The notes under the pieces: generated by a model | Seen by the model: the letters and a program-made list of their open reading frames with translations, nothing else | Told to the model about the DNA's origin: nothing | The model's database searches: none | In this document: piece by piece, positions 8,308 to 16,299 of the stretch | How positions within the stretch are numbered: the stretch's first letter is position 1 | Layout: each line of letters starts with the position of its first letter | Translations under genes and position numbers: made by a program | DNA from: Halomonas binhaiensis | Lineage (GTDB): Bacteria > Pseudomonadota > Gammaproteobacteria > Pseudomonadales > Halomonadaceae | Assembly (NCBI RefSeq): GCF_008329985.2 | Contig: NZ_CP038437.2 | Coordinates: 930,001 to 994,000 of the forward strand | Reading direction: 5' to 3' | Length of the DNA stretch: 64,000 nucleotides

Positions 8308-9696
8308 ATGCAAACCATGCAGCGCTGTTGTTGGTGGATAGGGAATCCTGAAGGAAAGGCACAGGATCTATATAGCGGACTCGAAGCCAGTGGCTGGAAA
8401 CTGTTGCCATTGCAAGGAGCACTGTCCGAGCATCGAATGCGCGATGATGAACCTTGCCAAGTGGGTGTCATGGTGCTCGATGATCTAACGGCTCAGGATC
8501 TGCGTCAGCTCGAACCCTTGATCCTGAAAAGCGCCAGTCCATGGATTGCCGTCGGTGACGCAAGCAACATGGAAGATCCGGAGCAGCGCCGCATCATTGC
8601 TCATCTCAGCCATGCGATGGTGCCGGCCGACACCGATATACTACGCCTGACGATTCTGCTGGAGCATGCTGCAGAGTTGTCGCGACTGCAACATATCGAG
8701 CGTGAACAACATGGCTTGTTGGTGCTTGATGACGAGGATGCCCAGGAATACGAGTTCGTCGGTACCACCCCGGTGATGTGGCAATTGTTCAAGACCATCC
8801 GCAAGGTGGCGGCAGTCGACGCACCAGTGTTCATCAGTGGGGAATCAGGAACGGGCAAGGAACTGACGGCGCAGGCTATCCATGAGCGCTCAGCACGTGC
8901 TGAACATCCCTTTCACGCCATCAACTGTGGCGCATTGCCGGAGCACCTGATTCAGTCCGAGCTGTTTGGCCATGAGAAGGGGGCGTTTACGGGGGCTCAG
9001 CAGCGCAAGATCGGGCGTATCGAGGCTGCCAATGGTGGCACACTGTTTCTTGATGAAATTGGTGACTTGCCGCTGGAGCTGCAAGTCAATCTGTTGCGCT
9101 TTCTCGAAACCCGTTTCATTCAGCGTGTCGGGGGGCTGCAAGATGTCTCGGTGGATGTCAGGATCCTTGCCGCGACGCATGTCAATCTGGAGCTGGCCGT
9201 CGAGAAGGGGCGCTTTCGCGAAGACTTGTATCACCGGCTCAATGTGTTGCAGGTCAATGTCCCTGCTCTGCGCGACCATTCTGAAGACATCGAGATACTG
9301 GCGCGCTTTTTCTTCGAACGCTTCTCCAGCGAAAAGGCTTCGGGACTCAAGGGGTTTTCTCGTGAAGCGTTGACAGTAATGCAGCGCTACCACTGGCCAG
9401 GTAATGTGCGTGAGCTGATCAACCGTGTGCGCCGGGCCATGGTGATGTGCGAGAGCCGCTTGATTCGGCCGGAGGACCTGGGACTCGAGCGACGTGGTTT
9501 CAACCGTCATCACATGACGCTGGAGGAGGTACGCGAGAAGGCTGAGCGTGATGCCCTGCTGGCGGCTCTGGGGCGCAATCATTACCGGGTCAATGCAGCA
9601 GCCAAGGAACTGGATGTATCCCGCGTGACGATTTATCGACTGCTCGATAAACATGACATTTCACGCACCCCTCCTGAAGAAGTGCGCTTCTCCTGA
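8308..9696 (+). CDS. VpsR-type sigma-54-dependent transcriptional activator
   Basis: Enhancer-binding protein of 462 residues. Residues 1-125 resemble the receiver-like domain of Vibrio VpsR; the central AAA+ domain has Walker A GESGTGK (178-184), GAFTGA sigma-54 contact loop (225-230), Walker [11 protein letters not shown] (about 244-253) and the arginine-containing [11 protein letters not shown]; a Fis-type helix-turn-helix covers about 424-452. The intact GAFTGA loop means it should open sigma-54 promoters. The next promoter downstream is a near-ideal -24/-12 site at 10221, so this is the obvious regulator of the Fap-like cluster. ATG 8308 has a GGGGA site; a TTG at 8263 is unlikely. No phospho-accepting receiver signature was recognised. 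Confidence 0.9.
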   Translation: MQTMQRCCWWIGNPEGKAQDLYSGLEASGWKLLPLQGALSEHRMRDDEPCQVGVMVLDDLTAQDLRQLEPLILKSASPWIAVGDASNMEDPEQRRIIAHLSHAMVPADTDILRLTILLEHAAELSRLQHIEREQHGLLVLDDEDAQEYEFVGTTPVMWQLFKTIRKVAAVDAPVFISGESGTGKELTAQAIHERSARAEHPFHAINCGALPEHLIQSELFGHEKGAFTGAQQRKIGRIEAANGGTLFLDEIGDLPLELQVNLLRFLETRFIQRVGGLQDVSVDVRILAATHVNLELAVEKGRFREDLYHRLNVLQVNVPALRDHSEDIEILARFFFERFSSEKASGLKGFSREALTVMQRYHWPGNVRELINRVRRAMVMCESRLIRPEDLGLERRGFNRHHMTLEEVREKAERDALLAALGRNHYRVNAAAKELDVSRVTIYRLLDKHDISRTPPEEVRFS

Positions 9697-10112
9697 AGCG
9701 AGTTTCGATATCTGGCCATGCTCCTCGGCTGCTGTTCACGCTGAGTGTTGCATGGCTGAAACATTCCCCCTCAAATACTGATCAAAAGCTTTCGCGTCGA
9801 CACAATTCACTGAAATAAAAGCGATTATTTCCTTCCTTGATATCCAGTATCCATCGTTTTCAGCACTGTTTGCCGTATTCATCCTAAGAGTGGAGAGATA
9901 ACGGCCGAGGTTGTAACACTGCCCTCACGAATGTTGCATCACGGCGGAATTTTTTTCTGCTTGAGCCAAGCACCCCTTATATGTCCTGCCTTTCCATCCT
10001 TGTATGGCGGTATTCGTCACACGGTGTTGTAGCGAATGGCGTCCTGTATGGCCTTCCTCTGTACCATCCTTGTTACTGTTTTATATCTAATTGATTTAAA
10101 AGAATATTTTGT

Positions 10113-10127
10113 CGATTCATTGAATCG
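10113..10127. promoter_or_regulatory. Perfect 15-bp palindrome, candidate activator binding site
   Basis: CGATTCA, one central T, then TGAATCG: a perfect 7+1+7 inverted repeat. It sits about 120-134 bp upstream of the start predicted from the sigma-54 promoter, the usual distance for enhancer-binding-protein sites. The activator gene lies just upstream. Assignment to that protein is inference. Confidence 0.6.
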
Positions 10128-10220
10128 ATCGAGTTTCTTTTGCCTGTGTTGTTTCACGAAGTTAACAGTATTTGTCGCCCCATAAAATTTAATTCCAATA
10201 AAAACAATTAGTTATGTAGT

Positions 10221-10235
10221 TGGCACGGAGATTGC
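10221..10235 (+). promoter_or_regulatory. Sigma-54 (-24/-12) promoter
   Basis: TGGCAC (10221-10226), five bases, then TTGC (10232-10235), followed by T: full agreement with the TGGCAC-N5-TTGC consensus, with exactly 10 bases between the invariant GG and GC. Transcription is predicted to start near 10247 and to run through the cluster starting at 10374. Confidence 0.85.
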
Positions 10236-10373
10236 TCTAGGTATGGTGTCATCCCGGAGGTCAGCCATAAAGAACGAGGCATAAAGACTTTTCGCTTCGA
10301 GGGCTGCGGGGACTTGGCAGGGTGCAGAAGGGAAGGCCGCATAACAGACCATCAGCGTGGCGGAGATACCGAC

Positions 10374-10781
10374 ATGAAGCCGTCAACCAAGCAAGCACGG
10401 GTATATGCAGAGAGAACAGCTCCATGCATGCCACTGATATGTGCAGCGGCGATATGTGCAGTGGTATTGGCCGTCAGCAGTACAGCAGCCAATGCCGAAA
10501 GCCTGTCTTCTGCCCCGGAAGCGATGAGTGTCGAGGAGGCCAGCATGAGTGTTGGCCCCGCCGTCGGGCTGGAGTCGCCAAGGCTACTGGGAGATCAGGA
10601 TCTGGGAGACATTCGTGGCCGGTTCGTTGAAGTGCCCAGTATCGATGTCAATGGCGTGATTCTGTGGGACGAACGACCAGGACGCGGCGTTGGCGGAAGT
10701 GGTAGCGGCGGCAGAGATCATCGTGTGTCCAACGGCCTCAACAATACACAGAGCGTCAATGTCTTTTCGCAGTGGGATTAG
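10374..10781 (+). CDS. Small exported protein with RGR motif, first gene of Fap-like cluster
   Basis: 135 residues; no family recognised. A long signal peptide (basic N-region, hydrophobic core LICAAAICAVVLAV, likely cleavage ANA-ES near residue 41) sends it across the inner membrane. The mature part contains LLGDQDLGDIRGRFV at 71-85, closely similar to a segment in the exported protein at 14158, then a Gly-rich stretch and a C-terminal NNTQSVNVFSQWD. ATG 10374 has GGAG 8 bases upstream; a longer frame from 10314 would bury the signal peptide. Its position could suggest a FapA equivalent, but nothing in the sequence shows this. Confidence 0.75.
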   Translation: MKPSTKQARVYAERTAPCMPLICAAAICAVVLAVSSTAANAESLSSAPEAMSVEEASMSVGPAVGLESPRLLGDQDLGDIRGRFVEVPSIDVNGVILWDERPGRGVGGSGSGGRDHRVSNGLNNTQSVNVFSQWD

Positions 10782-10816
10782 GTGAACGGACTAGCTGAAC
10801 GGGATAGGTAAACGTC

Positions 10817-11413
10817 ATGCACAACATGATGGTTAGCCAGACCAAGAAGAGGATTCCGGAGCATTGGGGTCATGGGAGCATCCGGAACGGCTGGCAGCAA
10901 CGGCTGGCAGCAGTGGGGATCGTAGCCGTGGGCTGTTTGACCGTTGGGGACGGTCAGTCCATGGCAGCGGACCTTCGCCCAGGTGTGCAGCCTGGAGAGA
11001 TTGTCGTGATGAGGGAGGTTGAGCCTGCCTATGCAGGATGGGTCGATCGTGACAACGGGCCGATTCGAGCCCGAGCCGATCTGATGAGTGGTAGCCGTAT
11101 GGCCAATGCCGCGACTCACAGAGTCCACGGGCAGATGCAAGGGGTCACGGCAATCATGCTCAGTGACTCGGAGGCCGCCAGCATTTCCAGTGGCATTGGC
11201 GGCGCCACCCAGCGTTTGCATCAGGCGCTCGGGACCAACCCTTCTGCATCACACAGGGGGAGTACTGGGGGGCTGTCCGGTTCCATCAGCTCTGGTCTAG
11301 GTGGGCATGCTGGTGGTGCTGGCGGTGGTATCGGAGGAGTGCGTGGTGTGACGTCTGGCATTGCCGGTTCAGTAACCGGGGCGCTTGCACCTCTGACAGC
11401 AGGGAGACCATGA
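10817..11413 (+). CDS. Exported glycine-rich protein of Fap-like cluster
   Basis: 198 residues, unrecognised. The N-terminal 50 residues contain a basic stretch followed by a hydrophobic segment (RLAAVGIVAVGCLTVG) with possible cleavage around SMA-AD, so export is likely. The middle carries MLSDSEAASISSG (114-126), which shares LSDSE with the protein at 14158, and the last 60 residues are Gly/Ser-rich with repeated GG pairs. The start is uncertain: ATG 10817, 10826 or 10829. It sits 35 bp after the previous gene and 3 bp before the next, so co-transcription is expected. Confidence 0.7.
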   Translation: MHNMMVSQTKKRIPEHWGHGSIRNGWQQRLAAVGIVAVGCLTVGDGQSMAADLRPGVQPGEIVVMREVEPAYAGWVDRDNGPIRARADLMSGSRMANAATHRVHGQMQGVTAIMLSDSEAASISSGIGGATQRLHQALGTNPSASHRGSTGGLSGSISSGLGGHAGGAGGGIGGVRGVTSGIAGSVTGALAPLTAGRP

Positions 11414-11416
11414 GCC

Positions 11417-12079
11417 ATGAATAACAACAGGGACAATAACAAGAGCGGGAACATCCAGGTTGGCGTGAAGCCTTGCTGGAGCTGGATGGAGGCGCTGCTC
11501 TTTGTCTCCGTGCTGGGAGCCGTGATGGCCAGCCCGGATACGCAGGGTCAGGAGCTTGGTGCCTTGAGCCATAGCACCGTCATTGGGGGGAACGCGTTGA
11601 GCCATGTCACCGGTGTGTCTGCCAGCAATATGGCAGCAGGTGACAGCAATCTGCAATCGAATAGCGGAGCGCTCGCCATTGGCGCGAGTGCTGGTACCCG
11701 CCACCACCTGGTGCAGCAGGTACATATCGATGAACGTCTCGCTGCCAGGCGAACGGACACCGTCATCAGAGAAAACGCATATCAGAATGCTTCTGGATGG
11801 CTGTCCATCAATCAGGCGGCGGGGGTCGGCAATGTTCAGAGCAATGCCTTTGGCATGGCTCAAGGCAACAGAGTCAGCAGCCTCAGTGACGCAAGTCTAC
11901 AGCAGGTTCTGGCTACCAGGCAGGGGCTGGGGGTTGAGAGTGATGGCAGTGGTTCGCAACGAACACTGGAAATAGAGGGAACCGCGTTCGGGCGTGCCTC
12001 GGGTGTCATCCAGGTCAATCAGTCAGCCGGCACGGGAAACGCCACTCGCAATAGCTTCAGCTTTCAGCTGAATCCGTGA
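11417..12079 (+). CDS. FapB-like minor fibre protein with three spaced repeats
   Basis: 220 residues. An N-terminal hydrophobic segment (ALLFVSVLGAVMA, residues 26-38) serves as signal peptide. Three imperfect repeats occupy about 55-87, 118-150 and 187-218, each with the pattern NA.G...N.AAG.GN.Q.N (for example SGWLSINQAAGVGNVQSN), separated by non-repetitive linkers. The same repeat type occurs in the next gene product. Three repeats separated by linkers, placed just before a larger three-repeat protein and a C39 peptidase, match the FapB-FapC-FapD order of the Pseudomonas amyloid operon. ATG 11417 follows GGGAG; it starts 3 bp after the previous stop. Assignment is by architecture, not by search. 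Confidence 0.7.
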   Translation: MNNNRDNNKSGNIQVGVKPCWSWMEALLFVSVLGAVMASPDTQGQELGALSHSTVIGGNALSHVTGVSASNMAAGDSNLQSNSGALAIGASAGTRHHLVQQVHIDERLAARRTDTVIRENAYQNASGWLSINQAAGVGNVQSNAFGMAQGNRVSSLSDASLQQVLATRQGLGVESDGSGSQRTLEIEGTAFGRASGVIQVNQSAGTGNATRNSFSFQLNP

Positions 12080-12132
12080 GTGACGTCATATAACGAAGTA
12101 TCAGGCAGTACGGTTCATTCAGGAGTAATGTC

Positions 12133-13326
12133 ATGAAGATTTTCCAAAAAGCACCGCTTGCACTGGCCATTTCCGCGCTGTTGATGGCACCCGCCGCGAT
12201 GGCATGGGAGCGTGGCGGTAATGACTTCGACACCGATTCCGATATCGATTCAGAGTTTACCAACGACATCGATGTGGATATCGACTATGACGCCAGTACC
12301 CACAAACGGATTGGAGTGTTCGGTGGTTCGTTCTTCTACGACCCCAACTATTCCGGCGCTACCGTGGACAGCAAGCAGTTGCTCGACAACAACCATGCTT
12401 ATCAGACCGGCGTCAATAACAACGCCACTCTAGGTGGCAACGCCTTGAGCAATGCTGCCGGCAATATCGGCGCCAACGTGGCTGCCGGTGATAACAACCA
12501 GCAAGCCAATGATGCCGCTCTGTCATCTTCTGATGCAGCCACCGTGTTCGGTCAGGCCTCATCCTTCTCTGCACAATCCTCGTCCAACAACATGACGATG
12601 GTAAAAGGCAGCCCGAACAATGCTCTCGTGGGTGGTAATGCATTGAGAGGCGCCAGCGGCAATATCGGTGTCAACGTCGCTGCAGGTATCGGCAACGCCC
12701 AGCATAACAGCCTGGCGGCTGCAGTAAATACTGCCAGTGGCAGTGCAGATGCCACCACAGGCGGCGTCCAGGCAACCTACGACAATGCCACCATGAGTAT
12801 GGGTAGCAAGGTCAGGTTGACCAGTGGCTCTCACTATCGTGAGCGGATCTCCCTGTCCGGTGGTTATGCCGGGGTCGGTGGCGGCGTGATGGGTGGCAGC
12901 TACCAGGGCACCTCTGATCAGATTGGTAACGTCTATCCAGATACTTGGAGTGGACCGAGCCATACCGGAGGCAACAGCACTGGCCATATCGACCTCGATA
13001 GCAATGTCCAGGGTGCCCAGGATCTGAATGGTGATGGTGGTGCACTGGCCTTCAATGAGGAAGGTAACTTCCGTGGCCGTCTGGGCTTCGTCGAAGCTGG
13101 TGTGATTGGCCTGAGCGGTACTGCTGCTGGCCATTCCTTCCAGTGGAGAGATGTCTATCGTACCCAGAACAACAATGCCACCTTGGGCGGCAATGCTCTG
13201 GCAGGAGCCGTGGGTAACATCGGCGTCAACGTAGCAGCCGGCGTCGGCAACCTGCAGCGCAACTCCCTGTCCATCGCATCCAGCATGGCGGGTGCCGCTG
13301 GTGGTGGTGGCGGCGGCGAACAATAA
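12133..13326 (+). CDS. FapC-like major fibre protein with three spaced repeats
   Basis: 397 residues. Signal peptide 1-24 (cleavage AMA-WE), then an acidic Asp-rich stretch (31-52) and three strongly conserved repeats at about 95-131, 161-197 and 346-382. Each contains LGGNAL or VGGNAL, then GNIG.NVAAG, then a Gln/Asn-rich end. They are separated by linkers of about 30 and 150 residues, the R1-L1-R2-L2-R3 plan of FapC. The second linker holds GNFRGRLGFV. The protein ends in a poly-Gly tail and contains no cysteine, so the C-terminal CXXC of Pseudomonas FapC is missing. AGGAG lies 8 bases before ATG 12133. Predicted to be secreted and to polymerise outside the cell; this is inference. Confidence 0.75.
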   Translation: MKIFQKAPLALAISALLMAPAAMAWERGGNDFDTDSDIDSEFTNDIDVDIDYDASTHKRIGVFGGSFFYDPNYSGATVDSKQLLDNNHAYQTGVNNNATLGGNALSNAAGNIGANVAAGDNNQQANDAALSSSDAATVFGQASSFSAQSSSNNMTMVKGSPNNALVGGNALRGASGNIGVNVAAGIGNAQHNSLAAAVNTASGSADATTGGVQATYDNATMSMGSKVRLTSGSHYRERISLSGGYAGVGGGVMGGSYQGTSDQIGNVYPDTWSGPSHTGGNSTGHIDLDSNVQGAQDLNGDGGALAFNEEGNFRGRLGFVEAGVIGLSGTAAGHSFQWRDVYRTQNNNATLGGNALAGAVGNIGVNVAAGVGNLQRNSLSIASSMAGAAGGGGGGEQ

Positions 13327-13341
13327 GCATAACGCCAACTT

Positions 13342-13365
13342 CCCGGCCTACTTCGGTAGGCCGGG
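13342..13365 (+). terminator. UUCG-tetraloop hairpin between fibre and peptidase genes
   Basis: CCCGGCCTAC (13342-13351), loop TTCG, GTAGGCCGGG (13356-13365): a perfect 10-bp stem closed by a very stable UUCG loop, 16 bases after the fapC-like stop. Only a short broken T-run (atcttctt) follows, so it may be a partial terminator or an mRNA-stabilising structure rather than a full stop. Confidence 0.7.
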
Positions 13366-13413
13366 ATCTTCTTAGGCAATGTTCAGCCACCATCACAATA
13401 AATGGGGTATGCC

Positions 13414-14121
13414 ATGAAGACCCTAGCACGCTGGCCTTGTGCTTTAGCTCTGGCCGTAGGTAGTGCGCTCGTTTCGCAGGTGCCTCAAGCTGCCGTCGTG
13501 CAGCTTTCTGGGGTCGTACCGGGAACCATCGTGCACAAGAGCGTCATGTCCATCCGCGAGCGCCGCTTCGAGAACCTTGTCGAGCAGCATACCGATTTCT
13601 CCTGTGGTGCAGCATCACTCGCCACCATCCTCAAGTATGCCTACCAGCACCCGGAGATCACTGAAAACACGGTGCTGGCCGGAATGCTTGCCGTGTCTGA
13701 CATGGAAGTCGTGAGGGAGAGAGGGTTTTCGCTACTGGACCTGAAGAATTACGTGGAATCCATCGGCCTGCGTGGGCGTGGCTATGAAGTCACATCGGAG
13801 ACACTGGATGAGGTCTCGATCCCGGTCATCGTGCTGCTGGACCTGAATGGCTATAACCATTTCGTGGTCATGAAGAAAGCCAGTGGTGATCGAATCTATG
13901 TCGGTGATCCGGCGTTGGGTAACCGGGTGATGTCTCGAGACGATTTCATGGCGGCGTGGAACAACATCATTTTTGCGGTGGTGGGAGAGGGTTATGACCG
14001 TTACTCGGTGCTGCTGGATCCACGTCAGCCATTGACGGCACAGCGTCTGCGGGATGTCTTTTCTCCTGCTTCGCGCGAGCAGCTGATCGACTTCGGTTTC
14101 CGTCATGCGGATCTGTTTTAG
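13414..14121 (+). CDS. Periplasmic C39-family cysteine peptidase, FapD-like
   Basis: 235 residues. Signal peptide about 1-27 (cleavage near PQAA-VV), then a papain-like C39 domain: Gln58 and Cys64 in QHTDFSCGAASLATIL, His149 in NHFVVMKK and Asp165 in VGDPALGN, a complete catalytic set. Unlike C39 domains fused to bacteriocin ABC exporters it stands alone and should work in the periplasm, as proposed for FapD. ATG 13414 (GGGG 7 bases upstream) is preferred over 13402, which has no ribosome site. Likely substrate: one or more exported proteins of this cluster. Confidence 0.85.
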   Translation: MKTLARWPCALALAVGSALVSQVPQAAVVQLSGVVPGTIVHKSVMSIRERRFENLVEQHTDFSCGAASLATILKYAYQHPEITENTVLAGMLAVSDMEVVRERGFSLLDLKNYVESIGLRGRGYEVTSETLDEVSIPVIVLLDLNGYNHFVVMKKASGDRIYVGDPALGNRVMSRDDFMAAWNNIIFAVVGEGYDRYSVLLDPRQPLTAQRLRDVFSPASREQLIDFGFRHADLF

Positions 14122-14157
14122 GTTGACAGGCAAATGTCGACCTGGAGGCACAGAACA

Positions 14158-14958
14158 ATGTGGGGACAAGCAATCGGAGGGATTCGCCGTCGTGTCATGC
14201 TGGCAATGGTGGTGGCATTAGCCGCTCCCGTGAGCCTGGCCGCGACGACAGATTTTACGAGATTTGAGGGCGATTCCGACGCTCGCCAGCTGAGTGATTC
14301 TGAGTTGGGAAATCTACGTGGCCGTTATGTTGATCAGGGAACCCTGATGTATTTCGGAGTGCAGATGGTAAGCCATTGGCGAACCGCGAGTGGCGATAAC
14401 TTCAGCGCTGGCGCGCGCATGGCGGGTGACCTGACTCGCCGTCTGCCGACAGTAAGCTTCGAGCCAACTCTCACCGTCATCAAAGGAGCGAATGAACCCG
14501 TGCTGGCGAATAGCTATAACGGTAATGGTGCCACGGTGGTCGATCATGGCACTCGCAACGGTTCAGGTGTGGTGCAGTCCATTCAGGCCGGCGGGGATTT
14601 CAACACCGCATCCAATGATCTGGTACTGGATGTGATGAGTGCCGACAAGTTCCGTGGCCGCGGAAACCCGCGTAGCTCTGGAGGCAGTATCCAGCAGGCG
14701 CTGGGTGGCACTCGCATTACAGCCAGTGCGAAAGGCAACGACATGCAGGTATCCATCGACCTTCCAGGAATGGGCCATGTGACACAGTCCATCACCCCGG
14801 GACGAGGGCTGCGTCAGGCCATTCAATTATCCAGTAACTTCCAGACCGTGCGCAACATGACGCGACTGCAGCTGTACATGGGCAATGGCGCTTCGCTTTC
14901 CCGTGGATCAGTACCAGGCATGTTGAGAAGCGTACATTCAGCGGCGGCGCTGCGTTGA
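14158..14958 (+). CDS. Exported protein with LSDSELGNLRGRYV motif, possibly FapE-like
   Basis: 266 residues. Signal peptide 1-28 (RRRVMLAMVVALAAPVSLA, cleavage SLA-AT). Shortly into the mature part is QLSDSELGNLRGRYV (44-58), related to the motif of the first cluster gene. The rest has regular alternating polar/hydrophobic segments rich in Gly, Asn and Ser and no recognised domain. GGAGG precedes ATG 14158 by 9 bases; ATG 14134 is an alternative without a good site. Its place between the C39 peptidase and the beta-barrel gene corresponds to fapE, but sequence relatedness to FapE could not be judged. Confidence 0.7.
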   Translation: MWGQAIGGIRRRVMLAMVVALAAPVSLAATTDFTRFEGDSDARQLSDSELGNLRGRYVDQGTLMYFGVQMVSHWRTASGDNFSAGARMAGDLTRRLPTVSFEPTLTVIKGANEPVLANSYNGNGATVVDHGTRNGSGVVQSIQAGGDFNTASNDLVLDVMSADKFRGRGNPRSSGGSIQQALGGTRITASAKGNDMQVSIDLPGMGHVTQSITPGRGLRQAIQLSSNFQTVRNMTRLQLYMGNGASLSRGSVPGMLRSVHSAAALR

Positions 14959-15124
14959 TAGCAAGGAGTGATTTCCCCAAGCCTTGTCAGGCAAGTTGCA
15001 GGATTTCCGCTACGTTTAGTTTGAAAGCAGTAGAGATGTCAGCAAGAAGCATGCTGTGAGCAAGGGGTTGGAGGAGTGCAACTGTAGAAAAGAAGGATTT
15101 CTGGGGAAAATCAAGGGGAAAACA

Positions 15125-16201
15125 ATGAATTTCCAGCGTCGCTACGCTCATTTTTCAGCTATCGGTACGGCCGTGCTTGGTCTATGTGCGGCCACAGGAA
15201 ACGCCAATGCTCAAACCATAGGAACAACGCAGCAAGAAGCCCGGGAGTCTCAGTCCAGTCCCAGTGTTCGGGATATTTTCCGCGAAGAGCATACCCTGTT
15301 CACTGACCGTATCACCATAGAGCCTAGTATTTCCTATAGTTATTCGGATCGTGACAGTCTGGCCTTGCGTGGTTTCCTGGCCCTGGATGCCATCTTTCTC
15401 GGTGAATTGAATCTCGATAATGTCGAGTCCCACATCACCACCGTCGAGGTCAATACTCGTTATGGCATCACTGATCGGCTGGAAGCGAGTCTGAATATTC
15501 CTTTCGTCTATCGCACCACTGAACTGGAGTCGATAGGCGGCGACCTGTCCACCGAGCAGAACACCCAGGCCAATGTCAGCGAATCCGGGCTGGGCGACGT
15601 GACGGCCACACTGGCCTATCGTTTGCTGCCGGAAACGGTGGAACGGCCCGACGTGGTCGTCAGCCTGGGCGTAAGAGCACCAACGGGCAAGGACCCTTAC
15701 GGTATTGATATCAAACCGGATCCCAACAACACCAATCTCAACGTCCCTGAAGAGCTGCCTACCGGCAATGGCGTATGGGGCGTGACGGCAGGGGTGTCGG
15801 TATTGAAGACGTTGGATCCGGCCATCGTTTTCGCCAATCTCGGTTATACCTATAACATTGAAAAAGATTTTGACGATATTTCCGGGGGCAGCGGCAATCA
15901 AAAGGCCGAAGTGGATCTGGGCGATAGCATTACTGCCGGTTTTGGTACCGCCTTTGCGTTGAATGAGCGCTTGAGTCTGGCGCTTTCCTATAATCATGAA
16001 TATGTCCGGGATACTTACATTACTCCGGATAGTGGAAGTCGTACCAAGGTGGTGGGTAGTGATGCCAATATCGGTGTGTTCAACATTGGTGGTTCCTATG
16101 CCATGTCCGACACCACCTCCATTGTCACGAACCTGGGAATTGGCCTGACGGAAGACGCTTCGGATATCAAGTTGACGTTCAGGATGCCCTTCCAACTTTA
16201 A
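15125..16201 (+). CDS. Outer-membrane beta-barrel protein, FapF-like secretion pore
   Basis: 358 residues. Signal peptide 1-29 (cleavage ANA-QT), a short linker with SPSVRDIF, then many amphipathic strands starting RITIEPSISYSYSDRDS and including TRYGITDRLEASLNIPFVYR; the chain ends in a hydrophobic strand closing with Leu, as outer-membrane barrels do. The pattern fits the porin-like transporter family to which FapF belongs. FapF forms the trimeric pore that secretes Fap subunits; here the gene closes the cluster, as in fap operons. AGGGGA lies 6 bases before ATG 15125. A helical plug region as in Pseudomonas FapF is short or absent. Confidence 0.75.
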   Translation: MNFQRRYAHFSAIGTAVLGLCAATGNANAQTIGTTQQEARESQSSPSVRDIFREEHTLFTDRITIEPSISYSYSDRDSLALRGFLALDAIFLGELNLDNVESHITTVEVNTRYGITDRLEASLNIPFVYRTTELESIGGDLSTEQNTQANVSESGLGDVTATLAYRLLPETVERPDVVVSLGVRAPTGKDPYGIDIKPDPNNTNLNVPEELPTGNGVWGVTAGVSVLKTLDPAIVFANLGYTYNIEKDFDDISGGSGNQKAEVDLGDSITAGFGTAFALNERLSLALSYNHEYVRDTYITPDSGSRTKVVGSDANIGVFNIGGSYAMSDTTSIVTNLGIGLTEDASDIKLTFRMPFQL

Positions 16202-16299
16202 GGCCTCGGCCTTATAAGAGCTGAGTCCTCAGGATCTACATGAAAAGTGCTTGTACGACTGGTCGTGCACGATCCATTGCTGCTTTCAATGCCGATTTC

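Larger units (their letters stand above)
9697..10373. promoter_or_regulatory. Long AT-rich regulatory region ahead of the Fap-like cluster
   Basis: A 677-base gap without a convincing gene. Base composition falls sharply between about 10080 and 10215 compared with the flanking coding DNA. It contains the palindrome at 10113-10127, a weaker palindrome with the same TTCA-N-TGAA core at 9804-9816 (aattcactgaaat), and the sigma-54 promoter at 10221-10235. The AT-rich section between palindrome and promoter is where a DNA-bending protein such as IHF would be expected, though no clear IHF consensus was found. The leader from the predicted start to the first gene is about 127 bases. Confidence 0.65.

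Noticed and set aside
12559..13338. Minus-strand open frame of 259 codons
   Set aside because: Antisense to the FapC-like gene; created by its repetitive Gly/Asn/Ala codons.
13414..14121. C39 peptidase as part of a bacteriocin exporter
   Set aside because: No ABC transporter domain is fused or nearby in the cluster, and the protein has its own signal peptide, so a periplasmic FapD-like role fits better.
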